Part shown: piece after piece, positions 15,582-24,242 of the stretch
Position numbering within the stretch: position 1 is the stretch's first letter
Layout of the letters: the number at the start of each line of letters is the position of its first letter
From: a virus
Direction: 5' to 3' (one strand)
Virus record (IMG/VR): IMGVR_UViG_3300046520_000116
Span: 1-49,374 of that record
DNA length: 49,374 bases
Notes under the pieces: model-generated
Told to the model about the DNA's origin: nothing
Seen by the model: only the letters and a program-made list of their open reading frames with translations
Database searches by the model: none
Program-made: the position numbers and the translations under genes

Positions 15582-17231
15582 ATGGCAGGCGCATTTGAAG
15601 GGTTCCAGCAAGGCTTTGGCATGGCCAATAGCTTTATCCAGCAGCAGAATCAGAACAAGCGGGCTGATGCCGCCGACGCTCGCCAACAGCAAATGGCTGA
15701 CCGTCAGGAAACTGAGTACAACGAGGCCGTAAAAGAGCGCACCCTGGCTAAAGATAAGCAGGATATTGCCACTTTTTACTCTGCCTGGGGCAACGGTATC
15801 GAAGCGGAAGTCACTCCTGAGCTGGATGAAGCGTTTAAGCGAAACCCGATGGCCGACCCGCGCCACTTGCTCAGCCCCAAGGTTGAGAAGGCAGTCGACT
15901 ACTTCGACACCCTCGCGAAGGGTGACGGCGATTTGTATTCTGAAAAATCTGTAGAGCACGTCAACGACTTCTTTGCTCCTCGCATCAACCGTGGCGACGG
16001 CGGCGAGAAGCGCGTTGCTGGCATCTTTCCAGGGCAGAAACCTGGGACATTTTCGTTTGAGCTGGAAGTAGATCAAGACGGCCAGAAGCGCATGGCGCCG
16101 ATGACCGTGAACCGTGGTCTTGATGGGCACGACGACGAAGTTGCGCAGTACACCGCCGAGCAGGCGATTGCTCCAGTCATGGGCGCGAAATCGATCTACA
16201 CCGCGCTGAATCAAAATAAAGACAAGATGAAGCAGTATCTGCAGGCAACCGGCTACATGGCCAAGGGCGCTGACAGCTACTCCCTGGAAGAACGCAACGG
16301 TTTGCTCCTGCAGAAAAACAACGCAACTGGTGAGTACAAGGCTCTCGACAAGGGTCGAGCAGGCTCCTCTGCTGATAAAGGCACTTGGGAGACGTTTACT
16401 CGTGAAGACGGATCTCGTTATCAGGTCAACTCTCTGACAGGTAAGGAAGAGACCACGTATCAGCCTAAGGTTGGTACGAATGGCGTTGGCGGCTCAGGCA
16501 AAAAGGCTGGTCTGTCGAACTCTGCGCAATCAGCAGAAGACAAGGATATCGAAGCTATTGGTAACGTATTTACCATGAATTCACAGCTAGATAACTTATA
16601 TGGTCAGATAGATAACGGAAAGCTTAAGCTTGGTATATACGAAAACACATCAAGCAAAGTAAAAAACTTCTTTGGCGGTTCAGACGAGGTTAGCCGTAAC
16701 TTTGCATCATTCAAGGCCACAATGGAGAAGCTGAGAAATGACTCCTTGCGACTTAATGCCGGCGTCCAGACCGACGGTGACGCAAAACGGGCCTGGGGTG
16801 AGCTGATCGATAACATCAATGACCCAGAAGTTGTTAAGCAGCGACTCAAAGAGATCAAGGCTCTGAATGAGGAGGCTTACAAAATCCGTCAGGCGAAAGT
16901 TAATCAGCGCAGGAAGAACTCCGGTGCAGATCCTCTTGACGTTCGCTCGATCATTGATCCTGAAATTGATTCCGAGACATCTCAGCAGAACGGCTTGAAA
17001 GTTGGTGGGCAAGCTCCAACCCTTACCGAACTTCGGTCTCAGGGTATGCCGGCATTGTCGAGCCTTGAGGCAACCAACGGGCTTTATCCTCCAGGCTCTC
17101 CAGCACCGGCTCTCGGCAACCAGCCAAAAGCTCCAGCAGCTCCAGTATTTGAGCGGTCGGAAGGCGGTATTGATTACTACAGCTGGAATGGCAAAACCCT
17201 CCAGAAACCAAGCCCGAAAAAGGGAGCATAA
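15582..17231 (+). CDS. Large internal virion protein
   Basis: A 549-residue, mostly helical protein. The N-terminus (FQQGFGMANSFIQQQNQNKRADA) resembles those of its smaller neighbours. Helical regions run through residues 40-75 and 370-460, and the C-terminus is Pro-rich. No lytic transglycosylase or peptidase motif was seen. Its size and place between the zipper protein and the 782-residue protein match the core/ejection set of podoviruses. It starts after GGAGG. Confidence 0.66.
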   Translation: MAGAFEGFQQGFGMANSFIQQQNQNKRADAADARQQQMADRQETEYNEAVKERTLAKDKQDIATFYSAWGNGIEAEVTPELDEAFKRNPMADPRHLLSPKVEKAVDYFDTLAKGDGDLYSEKSVEHVNDFFAPRINRGDGGEKRVAGIFPGQKPGTFSFELEVDQDGQKRMAPMTVNRGLDGHDDEVAQYTAEQAIAPVMGAKSIYTALNQNKDKMKQYLQATGYMAKGADSYSLEERNGLLLQKNNATGEYKALDKGRAGSSADKGTWETFTREDGSRYQVNSLTGKEETTYQPKVGTNGVGGSGKKAGLSNSAQSAEDKDIEAIGNVFTMNSQLDNLYGQIDNGKLKLGIYENTSSKVKNFFGGSDEVSRNFASFKATMEKLRNDSLRLNAGVQTDGDAKRAWGELIDNINDPEVVKQRLKEIKALNEEAYKIRQAKVNQRRKNSGADPLDVRSIIDPEIDSETSQQNGLKVGGQAPTLTELRSQGMPALSSLEATNGLYPPGSPAPALGNQPKAPAAPVFERSEGGIDYYSWNGKTLQKPSPKKGA

Positions 17232-17233
17232 AG

Positions 17234-19582
17234 ATGTCTGATCAAGTGCCTGCGGGCTTTGAGGAAGTACCTGCAGGCTTCGAGCTGGCTCCTGCAGCAA
17301 AGACGGCCAATGCACCGGGGCCTTCTCGCCAGTCGGAGATTCCTGCTGGTTTCGAGGAGGTTCCTGCCGGCTTCGAGCTCGCCCCGGAACCAAAGTCGTC
17401 TGGGCTCAATGTGTCGAAGGACTCATCCTCTGGCCAACCTCAAGAGCCTGAGAAGAAAGGCCTTTGGCAGCAAACAAAGGACATGATCACTGGAAATGAC
17501 CGTGAAACCAAGGCCACCCAGGAACTACCTGAGCTTCAAAACTCAGGGCTCCTTGACGGCATCGAAATGTCCGACACGAAGAGAGCGGCTGTAACTTCAG
17601 CGATTGCCTTGACTCCAGATCCAAGCGAGGTAGCCAGGATCCTCCAGGCGGTCTCTCCGGATATCGGAATTCAGCAAGATGAGAAGGGCAACTGGCTTGC
17701 TGCGAACAACAAGACTGGCGTCCGCACTGTCATCAACAAGCCTGGCCTGTCTGCGCTCGATGGCTACCAAACGGCTGCCCAGGGCGCTGCATATGCCGCT
17801 GCGGCGATTGGAACTCGCGGTCGCTCGCTGGGCGCAACTGCCGCGATCACTGCTGGCAAAAGTGCTGCGACCGAAGCCCTGATCCAGGCTCTCCAAAAGA
17901 GCCAGGGCGGTGACTTCGACCTGACGGATGTTGGGGCCAGTGCTGTTGGTGGCGCTCTCGGTGAGGCTGGAGCTAAGGGCTTGTCGCTAGTTGGGCATGG
18001 CGCCAGAAACGTCCTGACCGGTCGTGCAGCACGCGCAGCCGCAGAGTCTTTGCCAGCGGACACAGAGGATGTCACTTCGGCAATCATCAAGGCTTCTCGC
18101 AATGGCAGCGATAAGAACATCGATAAGGTTGTTGAGGCTATCGCTCCCAAAAAAGAGGTTATTGAGGCTGCAGACCGGCTCGGAATAACTGACGATCTTT
18201 TGGCATCACACGTGTCTGGAAATCAGCGCTTTGTTGCGAACGCTCAGGTTGCTGCATCTGTTCCCGGCAGCAAGCTGAGGGAGCAGGAACTCCAGGCCGT
18301 AAAAAGTGTTGGTGACCAGGCCGAAAAGTTGATCACGGACTTCGGTGGAAAGATCGATAAGTCAGAAGTCTCTGACCGAGTGATAACTCGAACGCACGAA
18401 ATCATCAAGGATATGAAAGACCAGGCCAGCCAACTCTATGGTCAGGTCGATGCTGCAATTCCCGGCAATACCAAAGTTGATGTTTCGAGCTCCATCGCGT
18501 TCCTGCAAAACAAGGCTGCCACTGTTGGCAACAAACTCCTGACGCAACAGGAAAAGCAAACTCTCAGCATTTTGAAAGACAAGCCCACCTACGCCGGACT
18601 TGACTTGATCCGTCGCCAAGTTGGTGAAGCTGAGCGCAAGAATACTGGCCCATTTGCAAATACAGACTCTGCAACATTGGGAGCACTGAAAAGGGTTCTG
18701 GCAGCTGACCAGGATGCTGCCGTTGTTAATGCGGGCCTTGGAACTGAGCTTCGTGATGCTCAGAAGTTGGTTGCTCAACGCAAACAACTTGAAGCCTCAT
18801 TCATGAAGGTCAGCGGCAAGTCGCTCCAGGGTGCTGTTGTACCAAAGGTAGGAACTGCGCTTAAGAACTTGGGCAAGGGTGACTTCAAGGCATTTGATGA
18901 AACGATGGGTGCAATCCACCCAGAAATGCGCGAAGAAGTCATGATGACCGCACTCAACGACGCATTTACTCAAGGCAGTCGAGACTCTAAGTCGATCAGT
19001 GTGCCTGGCTTCGTTAAATGGTATGACGGCCTGAATCGCAACCCAGAGGCCATGAAACGTATGGCTCAATACATGCCGGCAGGCGCAAAGGAACGCATGG
19101 ACGACATTCACACCGTCGCCCGTGGCATTTGGGAGGCCGACAAGAGCAACATCCAGACTGGCCGTCTCGGCGAGGCTACCAAAGCCTTTGACAAAAAGGA
19201 CGGGTTTCTTAGTCGGCTGTATGGATTTGGTAGCAAAGTTGCGATGGCCGAAGGCGTAGCGACCCCAAGTGGCTTGCCTGGGTTTGGCGCGACTTCCGTT
19301 ATTGCCTCGACTCTTGTGAAGGGAAGATCTGGTGAGCCTGTCATGCAAGCTGCCGATGGCATGTTGTCGAGTGCCAAGCTCCGCAATGCTGCATTTGCTT
19401 ACGCCAGAGATGGCAAGAGCAAGGCTGCGGCAGACGCAGAGCAGGCTCTGAAGAAGAGTTCGGTGTACATCAAGTGGCTCTCGCATATTGGTAGCGGTGA
19501 GCGAGCCAAAGTGGCAGCAATGGGGCCAATGCAGTACCTGTTCAAAGGCGGCGAGTCCGACAACACGAATTCCGAGGAGTAA
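17234..19582 (+). CDS. Largest internal virion protein with PAGFE repeats
   Basis: A 782-residue protein beginning with two copies of a VPAGFEEVPAGFELAP-type repeat (residues about 5-20 and 36-52). A Gly/Ala-rich hydrophobic stretch follows near residues 180-235 (GAAYAAAAIGTRGRSLGATA). The rest is a long helical body. No muralytic catalytic motif is evident. It begins 2 bases after the previous stop. By size and order it corresponds to the big ejection protein of podoviruses that threads through the tail. The N-terminal repeats could be a docking or sorting tag. Confidence 0.68.
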   Translation: MSDQVPAGFEEVPAGFELAPAAKTANAPGPSRQSEIPAGFEEVPAGFELAPEPKSSGLNVSKDSSSGQPQEPEKKGLWQQTKDMITGNDRETKATQELPELQNSGLLDGIEMSDTKRAAVTSAIALTPDPSEVARILQAVSPDIGIQQDEKGNWLAANNKTGVRTVINKPGLSALDGYQTAAQGAAYAAAAIGTRGRSLGATAAITAGKSAATEALIQALQKSQGGDFDLTDVGASAVGGALGEAGAKGLSLVGHGARNVLTGRAARAAAESLPADTEDVTSAIIKASRNGSDKNIDKVVEAIAPKKEVIEAADRLGITDDLLASHVSGNQRFVANAQVAASVPGSKLREQELQAVKSVGDQAEKLITDFGGKIDKSEVSDRVITRTHEIIKDMKDQASQLYGQVDAAIPGNTKVDVSSSIAFLQNKAATVGNKLLTQQEKQTLSILKDKPTYAGLDLIRRQVGEAERKNTGPFANTDSATLGALKRVLAADQDAAVVNAGLGTELRDAQKLVAQRKQLEASFMKVSGKSLQGAVVPKVGTALKNLGKGDFKAFDETMGAIHPEMREEVMMTALNDAFTQGSRDSKSISVPGFVKWYDGLNRNPEAMKRMAQYMPAGAKERMDDIHTVARGIWEADKSNIQTGRLGEATKAFDKKDGFLSRLYGFGSKVAMAEGVATPSGLPGFGATSVIASTLVKGRSGEPVMQAADGMLSSAKLRNAAFAYARDGKSKAAADAEQALKKSSVYIKWLSHIGSGERAKVAAMGPMQYLFKGGESDNTNSEE

Positions 19583-19585
19583 CGC

Positions 19586-20497
19586 ATGAGCATGTTCGAA
19601 GAGTTTGATCAGGAAAATCCGGACGATGAGGCCCCAGCGGGGGCCGGCGCCCAGACCGTTGGCCCGGCTTTTCAGGCCAAGGGCGCGGCTCGTGCAAGCA
19701 AGGCATTCCGCGATGCCGCCAAAGATGGTAAAGCGCCGTCCGTTGTACAGGCCAAGGATGGCTACCGCATTCAGATCGAGGCCGCCGCTGAAGCGAAATC
19801 CAGCGATTCTCCATCAATTGCCAAGCCGCAGATCAAGTCGACGGTAGATTCCCTGGCGCACGAAGCCGCAACATCGCCGCACAATGACAGGAAAGAGCCC
19901 TCTCAGGCCCAGAAGGAAGCCGGGAACTATAAGAAAGGCCGGGTGAACGTCCAGGGTCTGGACATTGCGATTGAGAACCCACGTGGATCTGATCGTTCTG
20001 GCGTTGACCCGGATGGCAACGAGTGGACTCACACCATGTCCGATCACTACGGCTACATCCGCAAAACCATGGGCGCTGACGGCGATCAGCTGGACGTCTA
20101 CGTCGGGCCGAAGCCTGATAGCGACAAAGTTTTCGTCATCGACCAGGCTGATCAAAAGGCTGGTCACTTTGACGAGCACAAGATCATGATCGGCTTTGCT
20201 AATCAGCGTGCAGCCATCAAGGCCTATGAGGCGAATTTTGATGAGGGCTGGACTGTTGGGCCAGTCACCGAGATGAGCATGCCGGACTTCAAGGCCTGGG
20301 TTCGTGAGGGTGAAACGTCCCAGCCGATGAGCAAGGAAATCAAGGTCGCAGAGGCAAAGCCTGATGACGAAAAGCCGGACAAGAAGCAGGAGCCAGAGGT
20401 TGTTGCTGTTGTAGAGCCGGAGCCTGAGAAGCCTCCAGTAACAGCAGCTTCCAAGGCACGCACCCAAGCCATGGGCCTGGCAAAGAAAGTGGCGTAA
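19586..20497 (+). CDS. Polyvalent protein with pyrophosphatase-like domain
   Basis: A 303-residue protein. Residues about 115-240 carry the 'InPase' polyvalent-protein pattern: GNYKKGRVNVQGLDIAIENP, then SDHYGYIRKTMGADGDQLDVY, FVIDQADQKAGHFDEHKIMIGF and a closing W. The acidic GADGDQLDVYVG stretch matches the metal-binding part of this domain. The N-terminus is charged and disordered, the C-terminus Pro/Glu/Lys-rich. In the literature such domains occur in proteins injected with phage or conjugative DNA; here it closes the virion block, consistent with injection. Activity is not proven by sequence. Confidence 0.75.
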   Translation: MSMFEEFDQENPDDEAPAGAGAQTVGPAFQAKGAARASKAFRDAAKDGKAPSVVQAKDGYRIQIEAAAEAKSSDSPSIAKPQIKSTVDSLAHEAATSPHNDRKEPSQAQKEAGNYKKGRVNVQGLDIAIENPRGSDRSGVDPDGNEWTHTMSDHYGYIRKTMGADGDQLDVYVGPKPDSDKVFVIDQADQKAGHFDEHKIMIGFANQRAAIKAYEANFDEGWTVGPVTEMSMPDFKAWVREGETSQPMSKEIKVAEAKPDDEKPDKKQEPEVVAVVEPEPEKPPVTAASKARTQAMGLAKKVA

Positions 20498-20504
20498 CGC
20501 AAAA

Positions 20505-20524
20505 GGGCGCCCCTCCCGGCGCCC
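20505..20524. terminator. Bidirectional terminator at end of late block
   Basis: GGGCGCC (20505-20511) pairs with GGCGCCC (20518-20524). AAAA at 20501-20504 gives a T-run on the - strand. The + strand late block and the - strand gene at 20532-20786 both end here. Confidence 0.65.
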
Positions 20525-20531
20525 CACTTCT

Positions 20532-20786
20532 TCACGGCCTTTGGTTTGCGTCCAAAAGGTCGTGGAGATCCCCAATAGCGTCTAGCGTCACGCATGTTCC
20601 GTGCTTAAGACACATAAAGCGCCACGCGTTACCGTCGTTCAAAACGTCCCTCATTCCTACAGTTAGAGCGGTGGAAGTCTTCTTCATGATCATCGAATCT
20701 ACGAACTCGACAACGCCGTGAACCCTGGTGGCTGCATCCATATTGATGCTCAAACCGACCGGGGCGGCGCTGAAGTTGATGTACAT
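20532..20786 (-). CDS. Hypothetical small protein
   Basis: An 84-residue protein beginning MYINFSAAPVGLSINMD. The start at 20786 is chosen because AAGGA lies 9-10 bases upstream on the - strand. A TATAAT hexamer about 35 bases further upstream (near 20822) fits a -10 box. An in-frame upstream start at 20855 would run through that promoter. No family recognised. It ends at the terminator shared with the late block. Confidence 0.6.
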   Translation of the reverse strand: MYINFSAAPVGLSINMDAATRVHGVVEFVDSMIMKKTSTALTVGMRDVLNDGNAWRFMCLKHGTCVTLDAIGDLHDLLDANQRP

Positions 20787-20894
20787 GCTTGTTTTCCTTG
20801 GAGTTATATTGCCCAGTCCATTATAGACAGCCAAGGCCAGGCACCCTCTTACCACTCATCCAAGACCATCTTAGACTTTAGTCGTACTTTCCCC

Positions 20895-21000
20895 TTTCGG
20901 ATTTCCGATATGCGAATTGATCTTTCCGATGTAGGAATTCCCCTTTCGGTTGTCTGAAGTAATATATCTGAAAGGAGATATCGGAATTCATACATCCGAT
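20895..21000. promoter_or_regulatory. Partition-site-like repeat cluster 1
   Basis: This non-coding stretch contains TTTCGGATTTCCGATAT (20896-20911), TTTCCGATGTA (20924-20934, exact reverse complement of TACATCGGAAA near parAB), GATATCGGAATTC (20978-20990) and ATACATCCGATC. The same CCGATATCGG-type motif flanks the ParA/ParB pair at 32.6 and 33.7 kb. It may be a secondary ParB-binding cluster or an operator. Confidence 0.5.
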
Positions 21001-21004
21001 CTAT

Positions 21005-21493
21005 TCATTTGAAGTCTTCTGTGTTTGGTTGCTTGCCCGTCCGGCGCATGACTTCTCGCTTTTTCATGATGCGCAGGCGGTAGCAGTCTTCACAGCAGTC
21101 ACGCTCACTGTGCTCCGAAGCCATGATGGCCGGCTTCCTGATCGAGTAGTTGCCGCAGACGCACCTGACAACCAATTTCCCCTTGTGATCTTTTGCGTAA
21201 CCGATGACTGTTTGGGTGCCGAACCGCCTGCCGGCAAAATCCTCTTTACCTGCTTTGCATGGCTCTGTTTCGATTGGCAGGCTCTCACAGACAACCCCAG
21301 GCGCACGTTGATGCTCATGGTGCACGCCATTTGATACGACCCTGGCTGCGACAGAGTTTACAGGCTGGAGCGACAAGACTGATTTCAACGGAGAGCTCCT
21401 TGGACTCATTACCCTGTCCAACCTCGATTGTGCGGGGATTTGTGGCCAAACGGCCACCGAAAGTAGACAACGATCTAGATGGCGATTTGACAT
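21005..21493 (-). CDS. Zinc-finger-like small protein
   Basis: The conserved part is the last 80 residues: GRRFGTQTVIGYAKDHKGKLVVRCVCGNYSIRK followed by CCEDCYRLR, giving a CxC...CxxC set that can hold one zinc ion. The reading frame allows 162 residues, but the first 50-60 look unstructured. ATG at 21409 (AGGG upstream) is a possible internal start. The likely role is nucleic-acid or protein binding. It lies in the - strand gene group downstream of the plasmid initiator. Confidence 0.55.
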   Translation of the reverse strand: MSNRHLDRCLLSVAVWPQIPAQSRLDRVMSPRSSPLKSVLSLQPVNSVAARVVSNGVHHEHQRAPGVVCESLPIETEPCKAGKEDFAGRRFGTQTVIGYAKDHKGKLVVRCVCGNYSIRKPAIMASEHSERDCCEDCYRLRIMKKREVMRRTGKQPNTEDFK

Positions 21494-21635
21494 AAAGGCG
21501 CTGTGATGGCCTTGATGATGTGGGAGAGGGCTGGTAGTGCCTTGACCTTGGGAGAGTCCCTTAACTCTCCTGGATCGCTACCTCAGGGTTTATGCTCCCT
21601 GACATCCATGCGCCCTCGGTCGCAATTCTAGCGCA

Positions 21636-22619
21636 TCAAACGATGGTTGATGGCTCGACTTTTTGACCGATCATCGCGTCAGAAACAAAGACGTACCGAG
21701 ACCCTGGCGGAGTGTTAGCGTGCTCGCCTTTGTAAAAACGGGCATCACGCAACTGCCGGAAGTGCCACGACCGGTAGTGCGCGTCTGGTGACGCCTTAGC
21801 TGCCGCTGTAGCAACGCTCTGGAGCGTGCTGAGGCGCATTCCGCCAGATCCGTCGTGTCCCATAAGCCTTGGCATAACCGAGCCAGGGAAGCCATCCAGG
21901 AGTCGTTTGCCGCCCGTTGCCAGGCAGTAGATGCCCATCGAGGCCACGAGTTTGAGTGCAAAGAACTGGATCTCTGCGTCGGCAGAATTGGTCTCGACAG
22001 TCGAAACCCCGACCATGGGCCAGCCGCCATCCATCTCGAGTTTGTATTCGTCCAGGTTCCTGCACTTCAAGATACGAGGAAGATCCTTTTCACGAATGCT
22101 GACCATTGCATGTGCGCCGTCAGATGGGTTTTTGTACTGGACGACAAGCGATTTGACAGAGTCAGGCACGCTTGAAAAGTCGAGGGTATGAAGCGGCATT
22201 TTTATGTAATCGATGAACGGCATGGCCTTGATTTCTGGTAAGTCGTCCCTCGAAAACGATGCCATGAAACCTGGCATCTTGAAGCCATTGCGGGTGTAGC
22301 CGCTGGGCATTGCGACAACGAACGACGTGAAGGGGAGGCTGAATCCTTCAGGGCTCTCGATTTCGTACCTGGCCCTCATCAAGTTGTCGATCACGTCTGT
22401 GCTTTCCGGGAAGATCACGTGACGTCCATTTCGCGACCAGAAGTGGTCTTCGATGCAGATCCTGGTGGCCAGGGTGTTGAATTTCGAGTTGTGCTCGTAA
22501 AGCCATTGGCCAAGCGCAAGATGCGGAGCCAGGCCCTTGTGAAATTTCGACACGGCCTTCAGCGTTTCTGTCAGAAGGGAAGGGTACATGTCGTATGCTG
22601 GCTTTTTGGTCTGCTTCAT
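21636..22619 (-). CDS. Replication-linked hypothetical protein
   Basis: A 327-residue protein translationally coupled to rep (4-base overlap at 22616-22619). It has no recognised domain. The sequence is mixed alpha/beta. The C-terminus contains HYRSWHFRQLRDARFY, then GSRYVFVSDAMIG, a basic-aromatic ending that recurs in phage and plasmid proteins of unknown role. Its position in the rep operon suggests an accessory function in plasmid replication or copy control. Confidence 0.68.
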   Translation of the reverse strand: MKQTKKPAYDMYPSLLTETLKAVSKFHKGLAPHLALGQWLYEHNSKFNTLATRICIEDHFWSRNGRHVIFPESTDVIDNLMRARYEIESPEGFSLPFTSFVVAMPSGYTRNGFKMPGFMASFSRDDLPEIKAMPFIDYIKMPLHTLDFSSVPDSVKSLVVQYKNPSDGAHAMVSIREKDLPRILKCRNLDEYKLEMDGGWPMVGVSTVETNSADAEIQFFALKLVASMGIYCLATGGKRLLDGFPGSVMPRLMGHDGSGGMRLSTLQSVATAAAKASPDAHYRSWHFRQLRDARFYKGEHANTPPGSRYVFVSDAMIGQKVEPSTIV

Positions 22620-23521
22620 ACGTCTAGCTCGCTTTGTTTGCGCTGAATCCTGGCCAGTGCTTCCTGGTATGACTCGCCAGGTCTCGCCAGTTTCGATAAC
22701 TCGTAGTCACTGAATGTCTTTGGGCTGCCCGTCTTAGACATGACCTTTTTAGGGTCAATCGCCTTCCTTGGCGCCTTCGGCTTCTGCTCTTTGGTTTGCT
22801 CTGTTGGCTCTATAGGCAACTGGCTTTGGACTGGCTTCGGCCCGAACGCGAAGCGTATGTGGGTCGTCTTCCGACCGGTCTTCTGGAACTCGTAGGAAAC
22901 GTTCAGGTGCGAATGCTCGTTGATCTGCTCAATCGAAGGCTCAATCACTTTTCGCCTCAGATCCGCCAAGAGCTTGTACTTGTCACCCAGTACGAATGCA
23001 TCACGGAGGAAATCGATCTCGATGATCCTGTGTCCAATCGACTTCCATTGCGCGATCATCTCGAACATCCGGATGGCATATGAGCTTGTCATCGCCGCCA
23101 CGTCGCGGAGGGCGTACCTGGTGAACTGCTCAGTCAAATCGTTGAGGTATGGAACCATGTCGGTGTTGAACCGCAGAGTTACACGCCCCTCGTCTTTGAG
23201 GTAGTTGATCGTCTGAACCCACCTGGTTCCTTTTTGGTGATCGAACGACCCCTCGCCATTGGGTTTCTCGTTGATCCATATCTCTCGCCGCCAGAGCCTC
23301 GCAGACGCCTTCTCCAGCTCTTTGTACATCGCATTGCTGGCTGTGCCGGTCAGATCGACCAGATCGCTCACAGAGACGCTGTACTCAATCTGATCCGTGA
23401 GCTTTTCGCCAATCTTGACCTGAGAGATGCAGATCAGCATGATCCTTTGCTCAAGCACCGAGAGCTTGTACGATGCCTCGATTAGGGCATTGGACTTTGT
23501 GACATTGCCCTCTTGCTTCAT
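22616..23521 (-). CDS. repB: Rep_3-family plasmid replication initiator
   Basis: A 301-residue initiator with the Rep_3 (RepB) signature: KSNALIEASYKLSVLEQRIMLICISQ at the N-terminus, then YSVSVSDLV, and a second winged-helix domain with RYALRDVAAMTSSYAIRMFEMIAQWKS and FLRDAF. Its length suits the family, with an extra basic C-terminal tail (about residues 235-301). GGAG lies 8 bases before the start. The iterons at 23567-23840 lie directly upstream, the usual arrangement in which the initiator binds the origin and represses its own promoter. This is the main evidence that the phage can live as a plasmid. Confidence 0.9.
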   Translation of the reverse strand: MKQEGNVTKSNALIEASYKLSVLEQRIMLICISQVKIGEKLTDQIEYSVSVSDLVDLTGTASNAMYKELEKASARLWRREIWINEKPNGEGSFDHQKGTRWVQTINYLKDEGRVTLRFNTDMVPYLNDLTEQFTRYALRDVAAMTSSYAIRMFEMIAQWKSIGHRIIEIDFLRDAFVLGDKYKLLADLRRKVIEPSIEQINEHSHLNVSYEFQKTGRKTTHIRFAFGPKPVQSQLPIEPTEQTKEQKPKAPRKAIDPKKVMSKTGSPKTFSDYELSKLARPGESYQEALARIQRKQSELDV

Positions 23522-23566
23522 CAGTTTGGCTCCAAATATGACTTTCGAAAACGTGAGTCATAGTTC

Positions 23567-23840
23567 ACCCTAAAAAAGACCACATTTCAACCTAAATTTG
23601 ACCACATTGAGCCCTAATTTTGACCACACCCCACCCTAAAAAAGACCACATTTGGACGCTGGAGGTCGCGTGGGCCGTGGGCTGCAGACGACCTAAAAGC
23701 TTTTAAAAAGAAAAATATATAAAACAATCTTATGGACTGGGGTGAAAAAGGCTGTTGATAACCATGATTCTTCGGCAGTTGACCCTAAATCTGACCACAT
23801 TCATGACCGCTGCAGATCCAACCCTAAATTTGTCCACATT
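23567..23840. other. Iteron replication origin (oriV)
   Basis: Six 20-bp direct iterons of consensus ACCCTAAATTTGACCACATT lie at 23567, 23589, 23611, 23633, 23782 and 23821. The first four repeat every 22 bases, two helical turns. Between the groups is an AT-rich stretch (23693-23735) with AAAAGCTTTT that can melt easily. TTATCAACA (reverse of 23752-23760) matches the DnaA box with one mismatch. The whole lies upstream of rep in the arrangement typical of Rep_3 origins. Confidence 0.88.
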
Positions 23841-23862
23841 TAGAATTTGCCATGATAGGATC

Positions 23863-24030
23863 GTATTGCACGCTGGTTCGAGTCCAGATCGGTGATTGAG
23901 AGCGGGGCGAATGGGTGGTTCGAATCCACACAGTCCGAAAGGACGTAGTACGGGCCCTGTACTGGTAGGTAGGGCGATCTGACAGCTGGAACAGACAGCA
24001 AAAAGCCCCGATCTTCGGGGCTTTTTTATT
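23863..24030 (+). ncRNA. Candidate structured RNA beside origin
   Basis: No gene fits this stretch. TGCCATGAT (23848-23856) is an extended -10 with TTGTCC 15 bases upstream. Downstream come hairpins CTGG/CCAG with a TTCGAGT loop (23873-23887), GTGG/CCAC with a TTCGAAT loop (23915-23929), GTCC-GAAA-GGAC (23933-23944) and AGTAC/GTACT (23947-23963), then the terminator at 24004. The first two look like tRNA T-arms, but no full tRNA can be drawn. Confidence 0.45.
24004..24028. terminator. Strong bidirectional terminator
   Basis: AGCCCCGA (24004-24011), loop TCT, TCGGGGCT (24015-24022), with TTTTTT on the + side and TTTTT on the - side. It ends the - strand operon that finishes at 24042 and any + strand RNA from the origin region. 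Confidence 0.85.
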
Positions 24031-24041
24031 TCAGCTGAATC

Positions 24042-24242
24042 TTATTGGCAGGACTCGCAAGCGCCATTTTCCAGCATGCAAGCCGATGGCAGGGCGTCTG
24101 CTGAGGTGCCGGCCAGGAAATCATCCTCTTCCTGATCGACCTCGAATGCATCCGGGTAGACAATGCGATTATTCATTGGAACAGGCTGAGCGTCGAGAAT
24201 GGCGCCTGCAGCGATAAGTACATCACGGGTGTTTTCGTTCAT
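24042..24242 (-). CDS. Small acidic protein with Cys-rich end
   Basis: A 66-residue acidic protein (DQEEDDFLAG) ending MLENGACESCQ. The start overlaps the preceding gene's stop (ATGA, 24239-24242), so it is the last gene of the - strand early operon before the terminator. No family recognised. Small acidic phage early proteins sometimes mimic DNA, but nothing here proves that. Confidence 0.62.
   Translation of the reverse strand: MNENTRDVLIAAGAILDAQPVPMNNRIVYPDAFEVDQEEDDFLAGTSADALPSACMLENGACESCQ

Noticed and set aside
23863-23944. tRNA gene suggested by two GGTTCGARTCC stretches
   Set aside because: No D-arm, anticodon arm or matching acceptor stem can be placed at tRNA distances on either strand.
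23933-23944. Hammerhead ribozyme core suggested by GTCCGAAAGGAC
   Set aside because: The required CTGATGA box is absent upstream; only the GAAA part is present.
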